Part shown: positions 16,294-25,322 of the stretch, piece after piece
Numbering within the stretch: position 1 is the stretch's first letter
Layout of the letters: every line of letters starts with the position of its first letter
DNA from: Actinomycetes bacterium
GTDB lineage: Bacteria; Actinomycetota; Acidimicrobiia; Acidimicrobiales; Palsa-688
NCBI GenBank assembly: GCA_021787365.1
Contig: JAJYMB010000013.1
Coordinates: 1 to 46,890, forward strand
Reading direction: 5' to 3'
Length of the DNA stretch: 46,890 nucleotides
Made by a program: the position numbers and the translations under genes
Notes under the pieces: model-generated
Seen by the model: only the letters and a program-made list of their open reading frames with translations
Told to the model about the DNA's origin: nothing
The model's database searches: none

Positions 16294-17490
16294 GTGGCGC
16301 CGGGCTCGACAGTTCGCCCTGAGCCCCCCGAGGTGGTCAATGGCGTCGGGGCGCTCCTCGAGCTGGTCGACGAGCTCATGGAGGTGCCCCGTTACGCTCT
16401 CGACACGGAGTTCCATCGGGAACGCACGTACTGGCCTCGCCTCGAGCTCCTCCAGCTCGCATGGCACCCCGTTGGCGGGGGGCCGCTCAAGGTGGCCCTC
16501 GTAGACGCCCAGGCCGTCGAGCTCACACCCCTGGCCAAGGTGCTCGAGGGCCCGGGGGTCATGGTGGCCCACGCGGCCACTCAGGACCTCGAGGTGCTCT
16601 GGAGGGCGTGCCAGACGCTCCCGTCGCGCGTCTTCGACACCCAAGTGGCGGCGGGCTTCGCCGGGCACGGGTCGGCATCGCTGCGTGCATTGGCGGAGGC
16701 CTTCCTCGAGGTCCGGCTCGCCAAGGGGGACCGCCTCTCCGACTGGAGCAAGAGGCCGCTCTCGCCCTCGCAGGTCGCCTACGCGGCCTCGGACGTGGAG
16801 CACCTGCTGGCGCTGGCAGACGCCATCTCGTCGGAGCTGGAGCGCCGGGGCCGGCTCGGCTGGGCCGAACAGGAGTGCCAGGTGCTCACCGAGCGCACCC
16901 CCGTTCCCTCCGACCCCGAAGAAGCCTGGTGGAAGCTGCGGGACAACCGTTCGCTCCAGGGGGTCTCACGGGCGGTGGCGCAAGAGCTGGCCGCCTGGAG
17001 GGAACGAAAGGCCCGTGAGCTGGACGTCCTGCCCCGCGCCGTCCTGCCCGACCTAGCCCTCTTGTCGATCGCCCACTCACCCCCGTCGAGCGCGGCGGCG
17101 CTGCGCGAGGTGCGAGGCCTCGACTCCCGGCACCTTCGAGGTGGTGTGGACCAGGAGATCATGGCGGCTGTCGCTAGGGGGCGGGCGCTGCCGCCGGGCC
17201 GGGTGCGGTCCGCCCGGGGCGAACAGGTGAGCAGGCAGTTGCGGCCGGCGGTGGCGCTGGCCTCGGCCTGGGTCTCCCAGCTGGCACGGGACGAAGGTGT
17301 CGACGCTTCGTTGCTGGCGACCCGGGCTGACCTGGTCGAGTGGCTGTCCGGCCGGGACGGGGCGCGCCTTGGCCGGGGATGGCGGGCGCAGCTCGTGGGC
17401 GTCCCCCTGGAGCGCCTCGTGAGCGGAAAGGCCTCGCTCGCCCTCGACGGGGAGGGCAACCTGCTCATGGAGCCGAGAGGGCCCCGTTGA
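16294..17490 (+). CDS. rnd: ribonuclease D (3'-5' exonuclease with HRDC)
   Basis: 398 residues. The DEDDy exonuclease domain comes first: ALDTEFHRERTYWPRLELLQLA (first Asp and Glu), VAHAATQDLEVLW, FDTQVAAGFAG, and YAASDVEHLL with the catalytic Tyr/Asp. An HRDC domain (EAWWKLRDNRSLQGVSRAVAQELAAWRERKA region, about 225-300) and a second helical region follow. It trims tRNA and other stable RNA precursors. The start is GTG 16294, with GAAGGG 6 nt upstream; TTG 16249 is in frame but lacks a site. Convergent with the small gene ending at 17493 (2 nt between stops). Confidence 0.9.
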   Translation: MAPGSTVRPEPPEVVNGVGALLELVDELMEVPRYALDTEFHRERTYWPRLELLQLAWHPVGGGPLKVALVDAQAVELTPLAKVLEGPGVMVAHAATQDLEVLWRACQTLPSRVFDTQVAAGFAGHGSASLRALAEAFLEVRLAKGDRLSDWSKRPLSPSQVAYAASDVEHLLALADAISSELERRGRLGWAEQECQVLTERTPVPSDPEEAWWKLRDNRSLQGVSRAVAQELAAWRERKARELDVLPRAVLPDLALLSIAHSPPSSAAALREVRGLDSRHLRGGVDQEIMAAVARGRALPPGRVRSARGEQVSRQLRPAVALASAWVSQLARDEGVDASLLATRADLVEWLSGRDGARLGRGWRAQLVGVPLERLVSGKASLALDGEGNLLMEPRGPR

Positions 17491-17492
17491 GC

Positions 17493-17738
17493 TCAGGGGA
17501 CGGACGGCTCGTCGCGGGCGCTGGCTGGCCGGAGGTCGATGGTGAGCGTGAGGATCCCGCCCTCCAGGGACCCCTTCGCGTCGCCGACCATGGCGAAGTC
17601 CATGTAGTCGGTCTTGGCCTGGTCGATGAAGAGCTGCCGCTCGGGGCCCTCGAGAGGGGGCACGCCCCGCTGGCGCACGGCACGGGCACGTTCTCTGAAC
17701 CGGTTGAGCATCGCCTCGACGTCGAATGTGTCGGCCAT
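17493..17738 (-). CDS. conserved hypothetical protein
   Basis: 81 residues, family not named. It begins MADTFDVEAMLNRFRERARAV, a helix, followed by the compact motif GVPPLEGPERQLFIDQAKTDYMDFAMVGDA and a short beta-like GGILTLTIDLRP. I infer conservation from this well-structured pattern. ATG 17738 is preceded by TAACAT and exactly 6 nt, with no ribosome site, so the transcript is probably leaderless. Confidence 0.7.
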   Translation of the reverse strand: MADTFDVEAMLNRFRERARAVRQRGVPPLEGPERQLFIDQAKTDYMDFAMVGDAKGSLEGGILTLTIDLRPASARDEPSVP

Positions 17739-17744
17739 GGCGAT

Positions 17745-17750
17745 ATGTTA
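17745..17750 (-). promoter_or_regulatory. -10 element TAACAT, 6 nt before ATG 17738
   Basis: On the minus strand TAACAT is followed by ATCGCC and the ATG, the recurrent leaderless layout of this window. Confidence 0.55.
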
Positions 17751-17800
17751 CGAGCCAGGCCTGCCCAGCCTGCCGTGCCCCGAGTGGGCGGTGGTGGGGG

Positions 17801-17806
17801 TAAACT
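17801..17806 (+). promoter_or_regulatory. -10 element TAAACT for the 64-residue zinc-knuckle gene
   Basis: TAAACT lies 36 nt before GTG 17843, leaving room for a short leader with the site GGGAGC. It contrasts with the leaderless neighbours. Confidence 0.4.
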
Positions 17807-17842
17807 GCAGGCCGTTCACGTTCCGAAGGGTCGGGAGCAACT

Positions 17843-18037
17843 GTGAAAAAGGGACGCCATCGGCGATTCGAAGAAGCGCGAGACTTGAAGCGTGCGGTGA
17901 AGGTGTTCGAGGCCGAAGAGGAGCCTTGCCCCGAGTGCGGCGCGGAGCCGGGCAAGGAGCACGCCTCTTGGTGCCTGGCCACCGAGGACGACCACGACGA
18001 CGGTGAGGCCGAGCTGGGCCGCACCGAAAACGCCTGA
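17843..18037 (+). CDS. small zinc-knuckle-like protein
   Basis: 64 residues: a basic start MKKGRHRRFEEARDLKRA, a helix, then CPECGAEPGKEHASWC with Cys-x2-Cys ... His-x3-Cys spacing that could bind one Zn2+, and an acidic tail. The family is not named; function unknown. The start is GTG 17843, with GGGAGC 5 nt upstream. It lies 31 bp before ileS in the same direction. Confidence 0.7.
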   Translation: MKKGRHRRFEEARDLKRAVKVFEAEEEPCPECGAEPGKEHASWCLATEDDHDDGEAELGRTENA

Positions 18038-18056
18038 GCGCCCCCTGACGGGCCCG

Positions 18057-18062
18057 TAGTCT
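18057..18062 (+). promoter_or_regulatory. -10 element TAGTCT, 6 nt before ileS GTG
   Basis: TAGTCT, GTTCAG, then the GTG start of ileS at 18069; no ribosome site, so probably leaderless. Confidence 0.5.
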
Positions 18063-18068
18063 GTTCAG

Positions 18069-21000
18069 GTGCCGCCCACTGGCCCAGGACCTATCTACCC
18101 TCAGGTCCCCGACAAGCCTGACTTCCCGGCGATCGAGCGCAACGTACTCACCTTTTGGGGCGAGGACGCCACCTTCGAAGCGTCGGTCAAGGCGAGGAGC
18201 GGGGCGAAAGAGTTCGTCTTCTACGACGGCCCCCCCTTTGCCAACGGCCTACCTCACTACGGGAGCTTGCTCACCGGCTTCGTGAAGGACGCCATCCCCC
18301 GCTACAAGACGATGCGGGGCTACAAGGTCGAGCGGCGCTTCGGCTGGGACTGCCACGGCCTGCCCGCGGAGATGGAGGCGGTGAAGGAGCTCGGCCTCCC
18401 GGGGAGGACGGACATCCTGCGCTACGGGGTGGGCAAGTTCAACGACTACTGCCGCACCTCGGTCATGCGCTACACCTCCGAGTGGGAGCGCTACGTGACC
18501 CGCCAGGCCCGCTGGGTCGACTTCGCCAACGACTACAAGACCATGGACCTCCCCTACATGGAGAGCGTCATGTGGGCCTTCAAGCAGCTCTACGACAAGG
18601 GCCTCCTCTACGAGGGCTACCGGGTCCTGCCCTACTGCTGGGAGTGCGAGACCCCGCTCTCCAACTCCGAGACCCGCATGGACGACTCCTACCGGCCGAG
18701 GCACGACCCCGGGGTCACCGTGGCCTTCGAGCTCTCCCCGCTGCCCGCCGGCCACCCCCTGGCCGCCCGGCTCGCCGGCCCCGGCGGCGCCGCCCTGCCC
18801 CTCCGGGCGCTCGTCTGGACGACGACGCCCTGGACGCTGCCTTCCAACCTGGCCCTGGCCGTCGGGCCGGAGCTCTCCTACGCCGTGGTCGAGGCCGGCG
18901 GCGCCCACTTCGTCTTGGCCGAGGCGCGCTGGGAGGCGCTTCGGGAAGCGATCGGGCCGCAGCTGGAGGGGGGCCGGGTGGTGGCCACCGTGACCGGCGC
19001 CGAGCTGGCGGGGCTCGGCTACCGGCCCCTTTTCGACTTCTTCGCCGGTGAGCCGGGCGCCTTTGTCGTGCTGGCGGAGGACTTCGTCACGACCGACGAG
19101 GGCACCGGGATCGTGCACCTGGCGCCGGGCTTCGGCGAGGACGACCAGCGCGCCTGCGAGAAGGTGGGCATCCGGGTGGTCTGCCCCGTCGACTCGCGCG
19201 CCAGGTTCACCGCCGAGGTCCCCCCTTACGAGGGCATGCAGGTCTTCGAGGCCAACCGACCGGTGATCGCCGCGCTCAGAGAAAAGGGGGCGCTCGTAGC
19301 CGAGGAGGACTACGTCCACTCCTACCCGCATTGCTGGCGGACCGACACGCCCCTCGTCTACCGGGCCGTCTCCTCCTGGTTCGTCAGGGTCACGGCCATC
19401 CGGGAGCAGATGCTGGCGCTCAACCAGCAAGTCACCTGGGTGCCCGCCCACGTGCGCGACGGGGCGTTCGGCAAGTGGCTGGAGGGCGCCCGGGACTGGT
19501 CGATCTCGCGCAACCGCTTCTGGGGGAGCCCGATCCCGGTCTGGGCCTCCGACGACCCCGCCTACCCGCGCATCGACGTGTACGGCAGCCTGGCCGAGCT
19601 GGAGCGCGATTTCGGCGTGCGGCCAGCCGACCTGCACCGGCCCGCCATCGACAGCCTGGTGAGGCCCAACCCGGACGACCCGAGCGGCCGCTCCAAGATG
19701 CGCCGGGTCGAAGACGTGCTCGACTGCTGGTTCGAGTCCGGCTCGATGCCCTTTGCCCAGGTCCACTACCCCTTCGACAACGCAGAGTGGTTCGAGGAGC
19801 ATTTCCCCGCCGACTTCATCGTCGAGTACGTGGGCCAGACGAGGGGCTGGTTCTACACCTTGCACGTGCTCGCCACGGCACTTTTCGGCAAGCCGGCGTT
19901 CGAGACCTGTCTCGCGCACGGCATCGTGCTCGGCGAGGACAGGCTCAAGCTCTCCAAGCGCCTCCGCAACTACCCCGACCCCGACGAGATGTTCGAGCGC
20001 TACGGCGCCGACGCCATGCGCTGGTACCTGCTCTCCTCGGCCGTCATGCGCGGTTCGGACCTGGTGATCGAACGCAAGGGGCCAGGAGAGGCGACCCGGG
20101 CCGTGCTCAACCCGCTCTACAACGCCTGGAAGTTCTTCTCCATGTACGCGAACGCCGACGGCCACCGCGCCGCCTGGCGCGCCGACCAGGCCGAGGTGCT
20201 CGACCGCTACGTCCTCTCCAAGGCCCGCCTGTTGGCCGAGGAAGTCACCGAGGCCCTGGACGCCTACGACCTCTACGGTGCCTGTTCGTCGGTGTCTTCT
20301 TTCCTCGACGCCCTCAACAACTGGTACATCCGCCGGAGCCGGGACCGCTTCTGGAGCCGGCCTGGTTCCTCTGCCGCCTCGGACCGCTCCAAGGCGGACG
20401 CCTACGACACCCTCTACACCGTGCTCCACACCTTGTGCCTGGTCTCGGCCCCGCTCCTGCCCATGCTCTCCGAGCACGTCTACCGGGGCCTCTCCGGCGA
20501 GCGGAGCGTCCACTTGGCCGACTGGCCGGACGTGCCCGCCCTGCCCCGGGACACACAACTGGTCGCCCGGATGGACACCGTGCGCGAGGTGTGCTCCGCC
20601 GGCCACTCGGTGAGGAAGGCGGCAGGGCTGCGTTCCCGGCTCCCGCTCGCTTCGGCCACGGTGGCCGGCGCCGGCGCCGGCGAGCTCCAAGCCTTCGCCG
20701 ACCTGGTAGCCGACGAGCTCAACGTCAAGCAGGTGCACCTGGTGAGCGATGTCGCCGGCGTGGCCGACCTCGTCCTGCAGGTCAACCTGGCCGCCCTCGG
20801 GCCCCGCATCGGCCCCGCCACCCAAGAAGTGATAGCCGCCGTGCGCCAGGGTGCCTGGAGGCGGCTGTTGGGAGGGGGCGTCGAGGTGGCGGGCCACGAG
20901 CTAGGAGCCGACGAGTACTTCCTTTCCCTCGTACCGAAGGACCCGACCTCAGCCCGGGCGCTCTCGGGCAACGAAATGGTGGTCTCGCTCGACCTCGAAG

Positions 21001-21296
21001 TCACGGCCGAGCTCGAGGCAGAGGGCTTGGCCCGCGACGTGGTGCGCCAGGTGCAAGAGGCGAGGAAGCGCGCCGGTCTCGACGTCTCGGACCACATCCG
21101 CCTGTCCCTCGGCTTCGCCGGCGACCCGCGCCTCCGCGCCGCCGTCGAGGCCAACCTCGGCCTCGTGGCCGGCGAGACCTTGGCGGAGGAGGTCGTGCTC
21201 GACGACGGTCCCCTGGGCGAGGGCGCCGAGCAACTGGCCGTCGCCGCTAGGCGGCACTTCGAGGCGCGTGTCGAGCGCCTCAGCCCTCGGGGGTAG
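18069..21296 (+). CDS. ileS: isoleucyl-tRNA synthetase, eukaryote-like (type 2)
   Basis: Charges tRNA-Ile. 1075 residues, family length. N-terminal FPAIERNVLTFWGED, YDGPPFANGLP, the HIGH-equivalent at 63-66 reading HYGS, then VERRFGWDCHGLPAEME. The CP1 editing domain (WTTTPWTLPSNLA, DEGTGIVHLAPGFGEDD) follows, then WFESGSMPFAQ, the KMSKS loop KLSKR at 627-631 with LRNYPDPDEMFERYG, and a large C-terminal region with the anticodon domain and DNWYIRRSRDRFW-like helix. The KLSKR/NYPDP form is typical of type 2 IleRS, many of which resist mupirocin (family knowledge, not tested). The Ser in place of the second His of HIGH is unusual. Starts with GTG 18069, 6 nt after TAGTCT. Confidence 0.95.
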   Translation: MPPTGPGPIYPQVPDKPDFPAIERNVLTFWGEDATFEASVKARSGAKEFVFYDGPPFANGLPHYGSLLTGFVKDAIPRYKTMRGYKVERRFGWDCHGLPAEMEAVKELGLPGRTDILRYGVGKFNDYCRTSVMRYTSEWERYVTRQARWVDFANDYKTMDLPYMESVMWAFKQLYDKGLLYEGYRVLPYCWECETPLSNSETRMDDSYRPRHDPGVTVAFELSPLPAGHPLAARLAGPGGAALPLRALVWTTTPWTLPSNLALAVGPELSYAVVEAGGAHFVLAEARWEALREAIGPQLEGGRVVATVTGAELAGLGYRPLFDFFAGEPGAFVVLAEDFVTTDEGTGIVHLAPGFGEDDQRACEKVGIRVVCPVDSRARFTAEVPPYEGMQVFEANRPVIAALREKGALVAEEDYVHSYPHCWRTDTPLVYRAVSSWFVRVTAIREQMLALNQQVTWVPAHVRDGAFGKWLEGARDWSISRNRFWGSPIPVWASDDPAYPRIDVYGSLAELERDFGVRPADLHRPAIDSLVRPNPDDPSGRSKMRRVEDVLDCWFESGSMPFAQVHYPFDNAEWFEEHFPADFIVEYVGQTRGWFYTLHVLATALFGKPAFETCLAHGIVLGEDRLKLSKRLRNYPDPDEMFERYGADAMRWYLLSSAVMRGSDLVIERKGPGEATRAVLNPLYNAWKFFSMYANADGHRAAWRADQAEVLDRYVLSKARLLAEEVTEALDAYDLYGACSSVSSFLDALNNWYIRRSRDRFWSRPGSSAASDRSKADAYDTLYTVLHTLCLVSAPLLPMLSEHVYRGLSGERSVHLADWPDVPALPRDTQLVARMDTVREVCSAGHSVRKAAGLRSRLPLASATVAGAGAGELQAFADLVADELNVKQVHLVSDVAGVADLVLQVNLAALGPRIGPATQEVIAAVRQGAWRRLLGGGVEVAGHELGADEYFLSLVPKDPTSARALSGNEMVVSLDLEVTAELEAEGLARDVVRQVQEARKRAGLDVSDHIRLSLGFAGDPRLRAAVEANLGLVAGETLAEEVVLDDGPLGEGAEQLAVAARRHFEARVERLSPRG

Positions 21297-21436
21297 GTGA
21301 GCCGCGCCGGGCAGCCCTGGGCATATTTTCACCGGCCATCGGTTTTATCGCCGAGGCAGGGTTAGCGGCCACGGTCCCAGTGGTCTTCGGGGAAACCGAT
21401 GTGGCCGCGCCCGGCGCTGTTTGCTAGTGCCTCTTG

Positions 21437-22480
21437 TCAGTGCCTCATAGGGTCGTCAACCGGTCCCGGCGGCGGAGCGCTGGTTCCACGGGCACCGTCT
21501 GGTTCTTCGGCCCAGTGCCCGGACTGGGCTCCGTCGCCGGCCCCGTCGAGGTCGACATGGGCCAAGGTCGCGGCAACGGGAAGAGCGGGGCGCGACGCGG
21601 CGAGCATGATCGTGCCCGCAGTGGCCACGACGATGCCGCCGAAGAGGGCTACGCCACCGAGCGCCCCGGAGATGTGCTGGCCGTAGAGGGCGAAGCCGGC
21701 CACGATGAGGCCGGTCGAGGCGACGGAGGCGTTGGCGGAGGCGACGCTGGCCGCGTTTGCCCGCCGGAACGCCTGCTGGAGGATGCTCTGCGCCCACACC
21801 GTGCTCGCCACCATCAAGTAAGGGCTCGGGCTCCCGAAGGAGGAGGGGAAGCCGTTCAGCCCGTAGAGCGCGATCCGGTCGCCGATCTCCTTGCTGTAGA
21901 CGCCGGTGCCGGCGAAGAGCACCCCCACCGCGGCGCCGGCGGCGATCCCCGCCGCTTTGGACCGGAGGCTCTCGAGGTGCGTCACGGCCACCCCCGGCTG
22001 CAAGTCGCCCGCCAGGCGCCGGGACAGTTCCGCAACGACGCCGGCGAAGAGCGCGCACCCGGCGGCCACCTCGAGCATGGTGAGGTTGGGGAGCGGCTTC
22101 CGCACGATCGCAGCGCCCGAAGACCCGAACGCTGTCACCGCCCCGCCCAGGATCGTGAGCACGATCCCGGTCAGCTCGAGCGAGCCGAAGCGCTCGGCCA
22201 GCCAGCCGCGCCCGAAGGGGACGAGCACGCCACGGCCGGCGTTGCGCAGGGTGGCCACCACTGGGACCGGCGACAGTACGAGCGCAGCCGTTTCGAGCAC
22301 CCAGCCAAGGGCGCTGGCGACGACGCCCACTACCCACAGAGGCCGGCGGGCGAGGGCTGCGAGCAGGGCGAAGCCCTTGCTCGTGAGGGCGGTACGCATG
22401 CCCTCGTACTTCTCGAGCGCGGCGGCGAGCGCCATCAGCATGCCCGAGGCGAGGGCGAGTAAACTACCGAGGACCAACAT
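21437..22480 (-). CDS. DMT-superfamily membrane transporter
   Basis: 347 residues with about nine to ten hydrophobic helices. They begin at the very N-terminus (LVLGSLLALASGMLMALAAAL) and include ALLAALARRPLWVVGVVASALGWVLE and TGIVLTILGGAVTAFGSSGA. This is the arrangement of EamA/DMT-like permeases and of a class of actinobacterial paralogues. A hydrophilic C-terminal tail of about 45 residues follows. The substrate cannot be told from sequence. ATG 22480 starts on the first helix; the gene is divergent from the glycosyltransferase with 46 bp between starts. Confidence 0.75.
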   Translation of the reverse strand: MLVLGSLLALASGMLMALAAALEKYEGMRTALTSKGFALLAALARRPLWVVGVVASALGWVLETAALVLSPVPVVATLRNAGRGVLVPFGRGWLAERFGSLELTGIVLTILGGAVTAFGSSGAAIVRKPLPNLTMLEVAAGCALFAGVVAELSRRLAGDLQPGVAVTHLESLRSKAAGIAAGAAVGVLFAGTGVYSKEIGDRIALYGLNGFPSSFGSPSPYLMVASTVWAQSILQQAFRRANAASVASANASVASTGLIVAGFALYGQHISGALGGVALFGGIVVATAGTIMLAASRPALPVAATLAHVDLDGAGDGAQSGHWAEEPDGARGTSAPPPGPVDDPMRH

Positions 22481-22526
22481 GGCCTGTGGCGGGACCGGTA
22501 CGCATTTCTAGTAGACAGGGACCCTA

Positions 22527-23699
22527 ATGACGGGCCGAGACGACGACCTGCCGCGCAACGTCCTGATCATCTCTGCCGAGATGGGAGAGGGCCACAACGC
22601 GGCCGCTGCCGCATTGACCGAGGCTATCAGGGAGAGATGGCCCCACTGCGAGGTCGAACAGCTGGACACCATGGAGGTGAGGGGCCGCCGCTTTGCCAGG
22701 CTGGCCCGCTGGTCCTACAGCTTTCAGCTCAACGTGTGGCCCTGGAGCTACGAGGTGTCCTACTCGGCGCTGTCGCGCTCGCAGCGCGTCGCCGACGCCT
22801 CGAGAGCTGCCGCTGAAGCCTTTTTCGGGCCCCGCCTGGAAAGGGCGATGAGGGGCCGGGCGCCCGATGTCATCATCTCGACCTACCCGTTCGGCTCTGG
22901 CGCGCTCGCCTGGCTGCGCAAGAAGCGGGGCCTCGACGCCCTCACGGTCACTTATATACCAGCCTTCCACGTCCACCCGCTCTGGGCCTACAACGGTATC
23001 GACTTGCATTTCGCGGTGTACGACAGTGCTGCGGAACATGCCCTGCTACCAGGGCTCGAGCACACCCTCCGGGTCGGCGCCCCGCCCGTGCGGAAGGGCT
23101 TTGGGAACTTTAGCCGCGACGAGGCGCGCCGCTTGTTCGGCCTCCCGCCAGAAGACTTTGTGGTCTTGGTCACAGGCGGGGCTTGGGGCTTGGGGGCGGT
23201 GGCGGCGGGGGTCGAGGCCCTCGTCCACTTGGACGGCCCCCCCGTCCACGTGCTGGCGGTCTGCGGGAAGAACAGCCAGCTCGAGGCCCAGGTCCGCGCC
23301 CTGGCGGACAGCAGCCCGGGCCGCCTGACGGTCTTTGGCTACATAAACCAGATGCCCGAGGCCATGGCAGCGGCGGACGTGGTCGTCACCAACGGCGCCG
23401 GTGTCACGGTGCTCGAAGCGTTGCGCACCCCCCGCCCCGTCGTGGCCTTCGCCCCCCTGGCTGGGCACGGGATCGCCTCCACCAGGGAGATGGTGCGCCG
23501 GCACCTGGCCGTCGAAGCCGACGACGTCGCCGGGCTGGCGGCCCAGGTAAAGCGGCTGCGAACCGACGTGCAGTGGCTCCGCACGATGGAAAAGGCGGGC
23601 GAGGAGTGGGTCCGGGGTCGCGACCTACTTCTTTCCATTGGTGAGATCGAGGCCGCCTGGGCGGGCCGCCGGGGGACGCGGCCGGGTCGGGTAGCCTGA
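22527..23699 (+). CDS. GT28/MGDG synthase-like glycosyltransferase
   Basis: 390 residues. The N-terminus NVLIISAEMGEGHNAAAAALTEAI carries the Gly-x-Gly-His acceptor motif of monogalactosyl-diacylglycerol synthases and bacterial diglucosyl-diacylglycerol synthases. TYIPAFHVHPLWAY follows, and the C-terminal Rossmann half has TGGAWGLGAV, VCGKN, FGYINQMPEAMAAADVVVTNGAGVTVLEAL and PLAGHG. It probably transfers a sugar from a nucleotide donor to a membrane lipid; sugar and lipid are unknown. Starts with ATG 22527. Confidence 0.85.
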   Translation: MTGRDDDLPRNVLIISAEMGEGHNAAAAALTEAIRERWPHCEVEQLDTMEVRGRRFARLARWSYSFQLNVWPWSYEVSYSALSRSQRVADASRAAAEAFFGPRLERAMRGRAPDVIISTYPFGSGALAWLRKKRGLDALTVTYIPAFHVHPLWAYNGIDLHFAVYDSAAEHALLPGLEHTLRVGAPPVRKGFGNFSRDEARRLFGLPPEDFVVLVTGGAWGLGAVAAGVEALVHLDGPPVHVLAVCGKNSQLEAQVRALADSSPGRLTVFGYINQMPEAMAAADVVVTNGAGVTVLEALRTPRPVVAFAPLAGHGIASTREMVRRHLAVEADDVAGLAAQVKRLRTDVQWLRTMEKAGEEWVRGRDLLLSIGEIEAAWAGRRGTRPGRVA

Positions 23700-23752
23700 A
23701 CCGGTTCAAGCCAGATACCGAGGCCCCGAGGCCTCGACGCGAGGAGGACAGT

Positions 23753-25162
23753 GTGGCAAAGGAGTTCCCCGAAGGCTTCCTGTGGGGGGCCTCGACGGCC
23801 GCCTACCAGATCGAGGGCGCCGTCGACCAGGGCGGGCGTGGGGTGTCGATCTGGGACACGTTCTCGCATACCCCCGGGCGCACCGCTAACGGGGACACGG
23901 GGGACGTGGCCTGTCGCCACTACGAGCGCGTCGGTGAGGACCTCGACCTCATGGCCGAGCTCGGGCTCCGCGCTTACCGGTTCTCGGTGGCCTGGCCCCG
24001 CGTGCAGCCCGACGGCAAGGGCTCGGCCAACCAGGAGGGGCTGGACTTCTACCGACGCCTCACTGCTGGCCTTCGCGAGCGCGGCATCGTGCCGGTCGCG
24101 ACCCTCTACCACTGGGACCTGCCCCAGGCTCTGCAAGACGAGGGGGGTTGGGCGGTACGGGAGACCGCCGAACGCTTCGGGGAATACGTGGCGATGGTCA
24201 CCGCCGCTCTCGGTGACGAAGTCGGGTTGTGGATAACGCTCAACGAACCATGGTGCTCGGCTTGGCTCGGCTACGCGATCGGGGTGCACGCGCCTGGGTT
24301 GGCCGACCCGCAGCTGTCCATGCGCGCCACGCACCACTTGCTTCTCGCCCACGCCCTCGGCAGCGAGGTGGTGCGGCGCGACACCAAAGTGCCCGTGGGC
24401 ATCACGCTCAACCTCGCCCCCCAGATCCCCGCGAGCGACCACGAACTGGACGTCGAGGCAGCTAGGAAGCTGGACGGCGGCCTCAACCGCCTGTACCTCG
24501 ACCCGCTGTTCAGGGGCAGCTACCCAGCTGACGTGCTGGCGACGGCGGCAGCTGCGGGGTTGCAGATGGACGTGGCGCGCGACACCGATATGGCGCTCAT
24601 CGGCCGCCCCGTCGACTTCCTTGGGGTCAACTACTACATGAGCCACGTCGTCGCCAGCACGAGCCGGTTGGGCGAGGCGCGCCAGGCGGGCTACGTCGCC
24701 CCCGACAGCCTGCTCGGCACCCCGAGCGCCGCCCTCGGCGTGGCCCAGGTGGGCCGCCCTTGGCTAGAGCGCACTGCCATGGGCTGGGAGGTCGACCCCG
24801 CCGGCCTCACCGCGCTGCTCACCCGCCTTTCGCGCGAGTACACCAAGGCCCCGCTCCACATCACTGAAAGCGGCGTGGCCGTTGAGGATTATCGAGGCCC
24901 CGACGGTGCCGTCCACGACCCCCGCCGGGTCGCTTACCTGGAGGCGCACGTGAAGGCGGTCAGGGACGCCATCGACGCCGGCGTGGACGTACAGGGTTAT
25001 TTCGTGTGGAGCCTCATGGACAATTTCGAATGGGCCGAGGGGTACTCCAAGCGCTTTGGCCTCGTGTGGACCGAGTACCCGACGGGCGAGCGGGCCCGGA
25101 AGGACAGCTTCGGGTGGTACCGGGACCTGATAGCGGCAAATGCCCTTGCCGTCATTGGCTGA
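23753..25162 (+). CDS. bglA: GH1 beta-glucosidase
   Basis: Hydrolyses beta-glucosides or cellobiose by the retaining mechanism. 469 residues, family length, no signal peptide, so cytoplasmic. Starts FPEGFLWGASTAAYQIEGA. The acid/base Glu is E165 in TLNEP and the nucleophile is E372 in ITESG (usually ITENG). VWSLMDNFEWAEGYSKRFGL closes the barrel. GTG 23753 has GAGGAGG 5 nt upstream. It precedes the ABC exporter in the same direction, and polyphosphate glucokinase follows convergently, which fits glucose release and phosphorylation. Confidence 0.95.
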   Translation: MAKEFPEGFLWGASTAAYQIEGAVDQGGRGVSIWDTFSHTPGRTANGDTGDVACRHYERVGEDLDLMAELGLRAYRFSVAWPRVQPDGKGSANQEGLDFYRRLTAGLRERGIVPVATLYHWDLPQALQDEGGWAVRETAERFGEYVAMVTAALGDEVGLWITLNEPWCSAWLGYAIGVHAPGLADPQLSMRATHHLLLAHALGSEVVRRDTKVPVGITLNLAPQIPASDHELDVEAARKLDGGLNRLYLDPLFRGSYPADVLATAAAAGLQMDVARDTDMALIGRPVDFLGVNYYMSHVVASTSRLGEARQAGYVAPDSLLGTPSAALGVAQVGRPWLERTAMGWEVDPAGLTALLTRLSREYTKAPLHITESGVAVEDYRGPDGAVHDPRRVAYLEAHVKAVRDAIDAGVDVQGYFVWSLMDNFEWAEGYSKRFGLVWTEYPTGERARKDSFGWYRDLIAANALAVIG

Positions 25163-25322
25163 ACGGCACTGCTGAGGGCCTCGCCTCGGCCCTTGGCGAA
25201 CGCCGCCCCCGCTTGCCGGGAATGACCAAGGCCATGAGCGCTAGCGACGCCGACGTGCCATCGGCAAGGGGGCGCGTCATGAACCGCTCCACAAAAAGCC
25301 CGCCATCTGACAGAGTGGCCAC

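Noticed and set aside
18249-20897. 882-codon open frame on the minus strand within ileS
   Set aside because: Shadow created by high GC third positions of ileS; no family resemblance.
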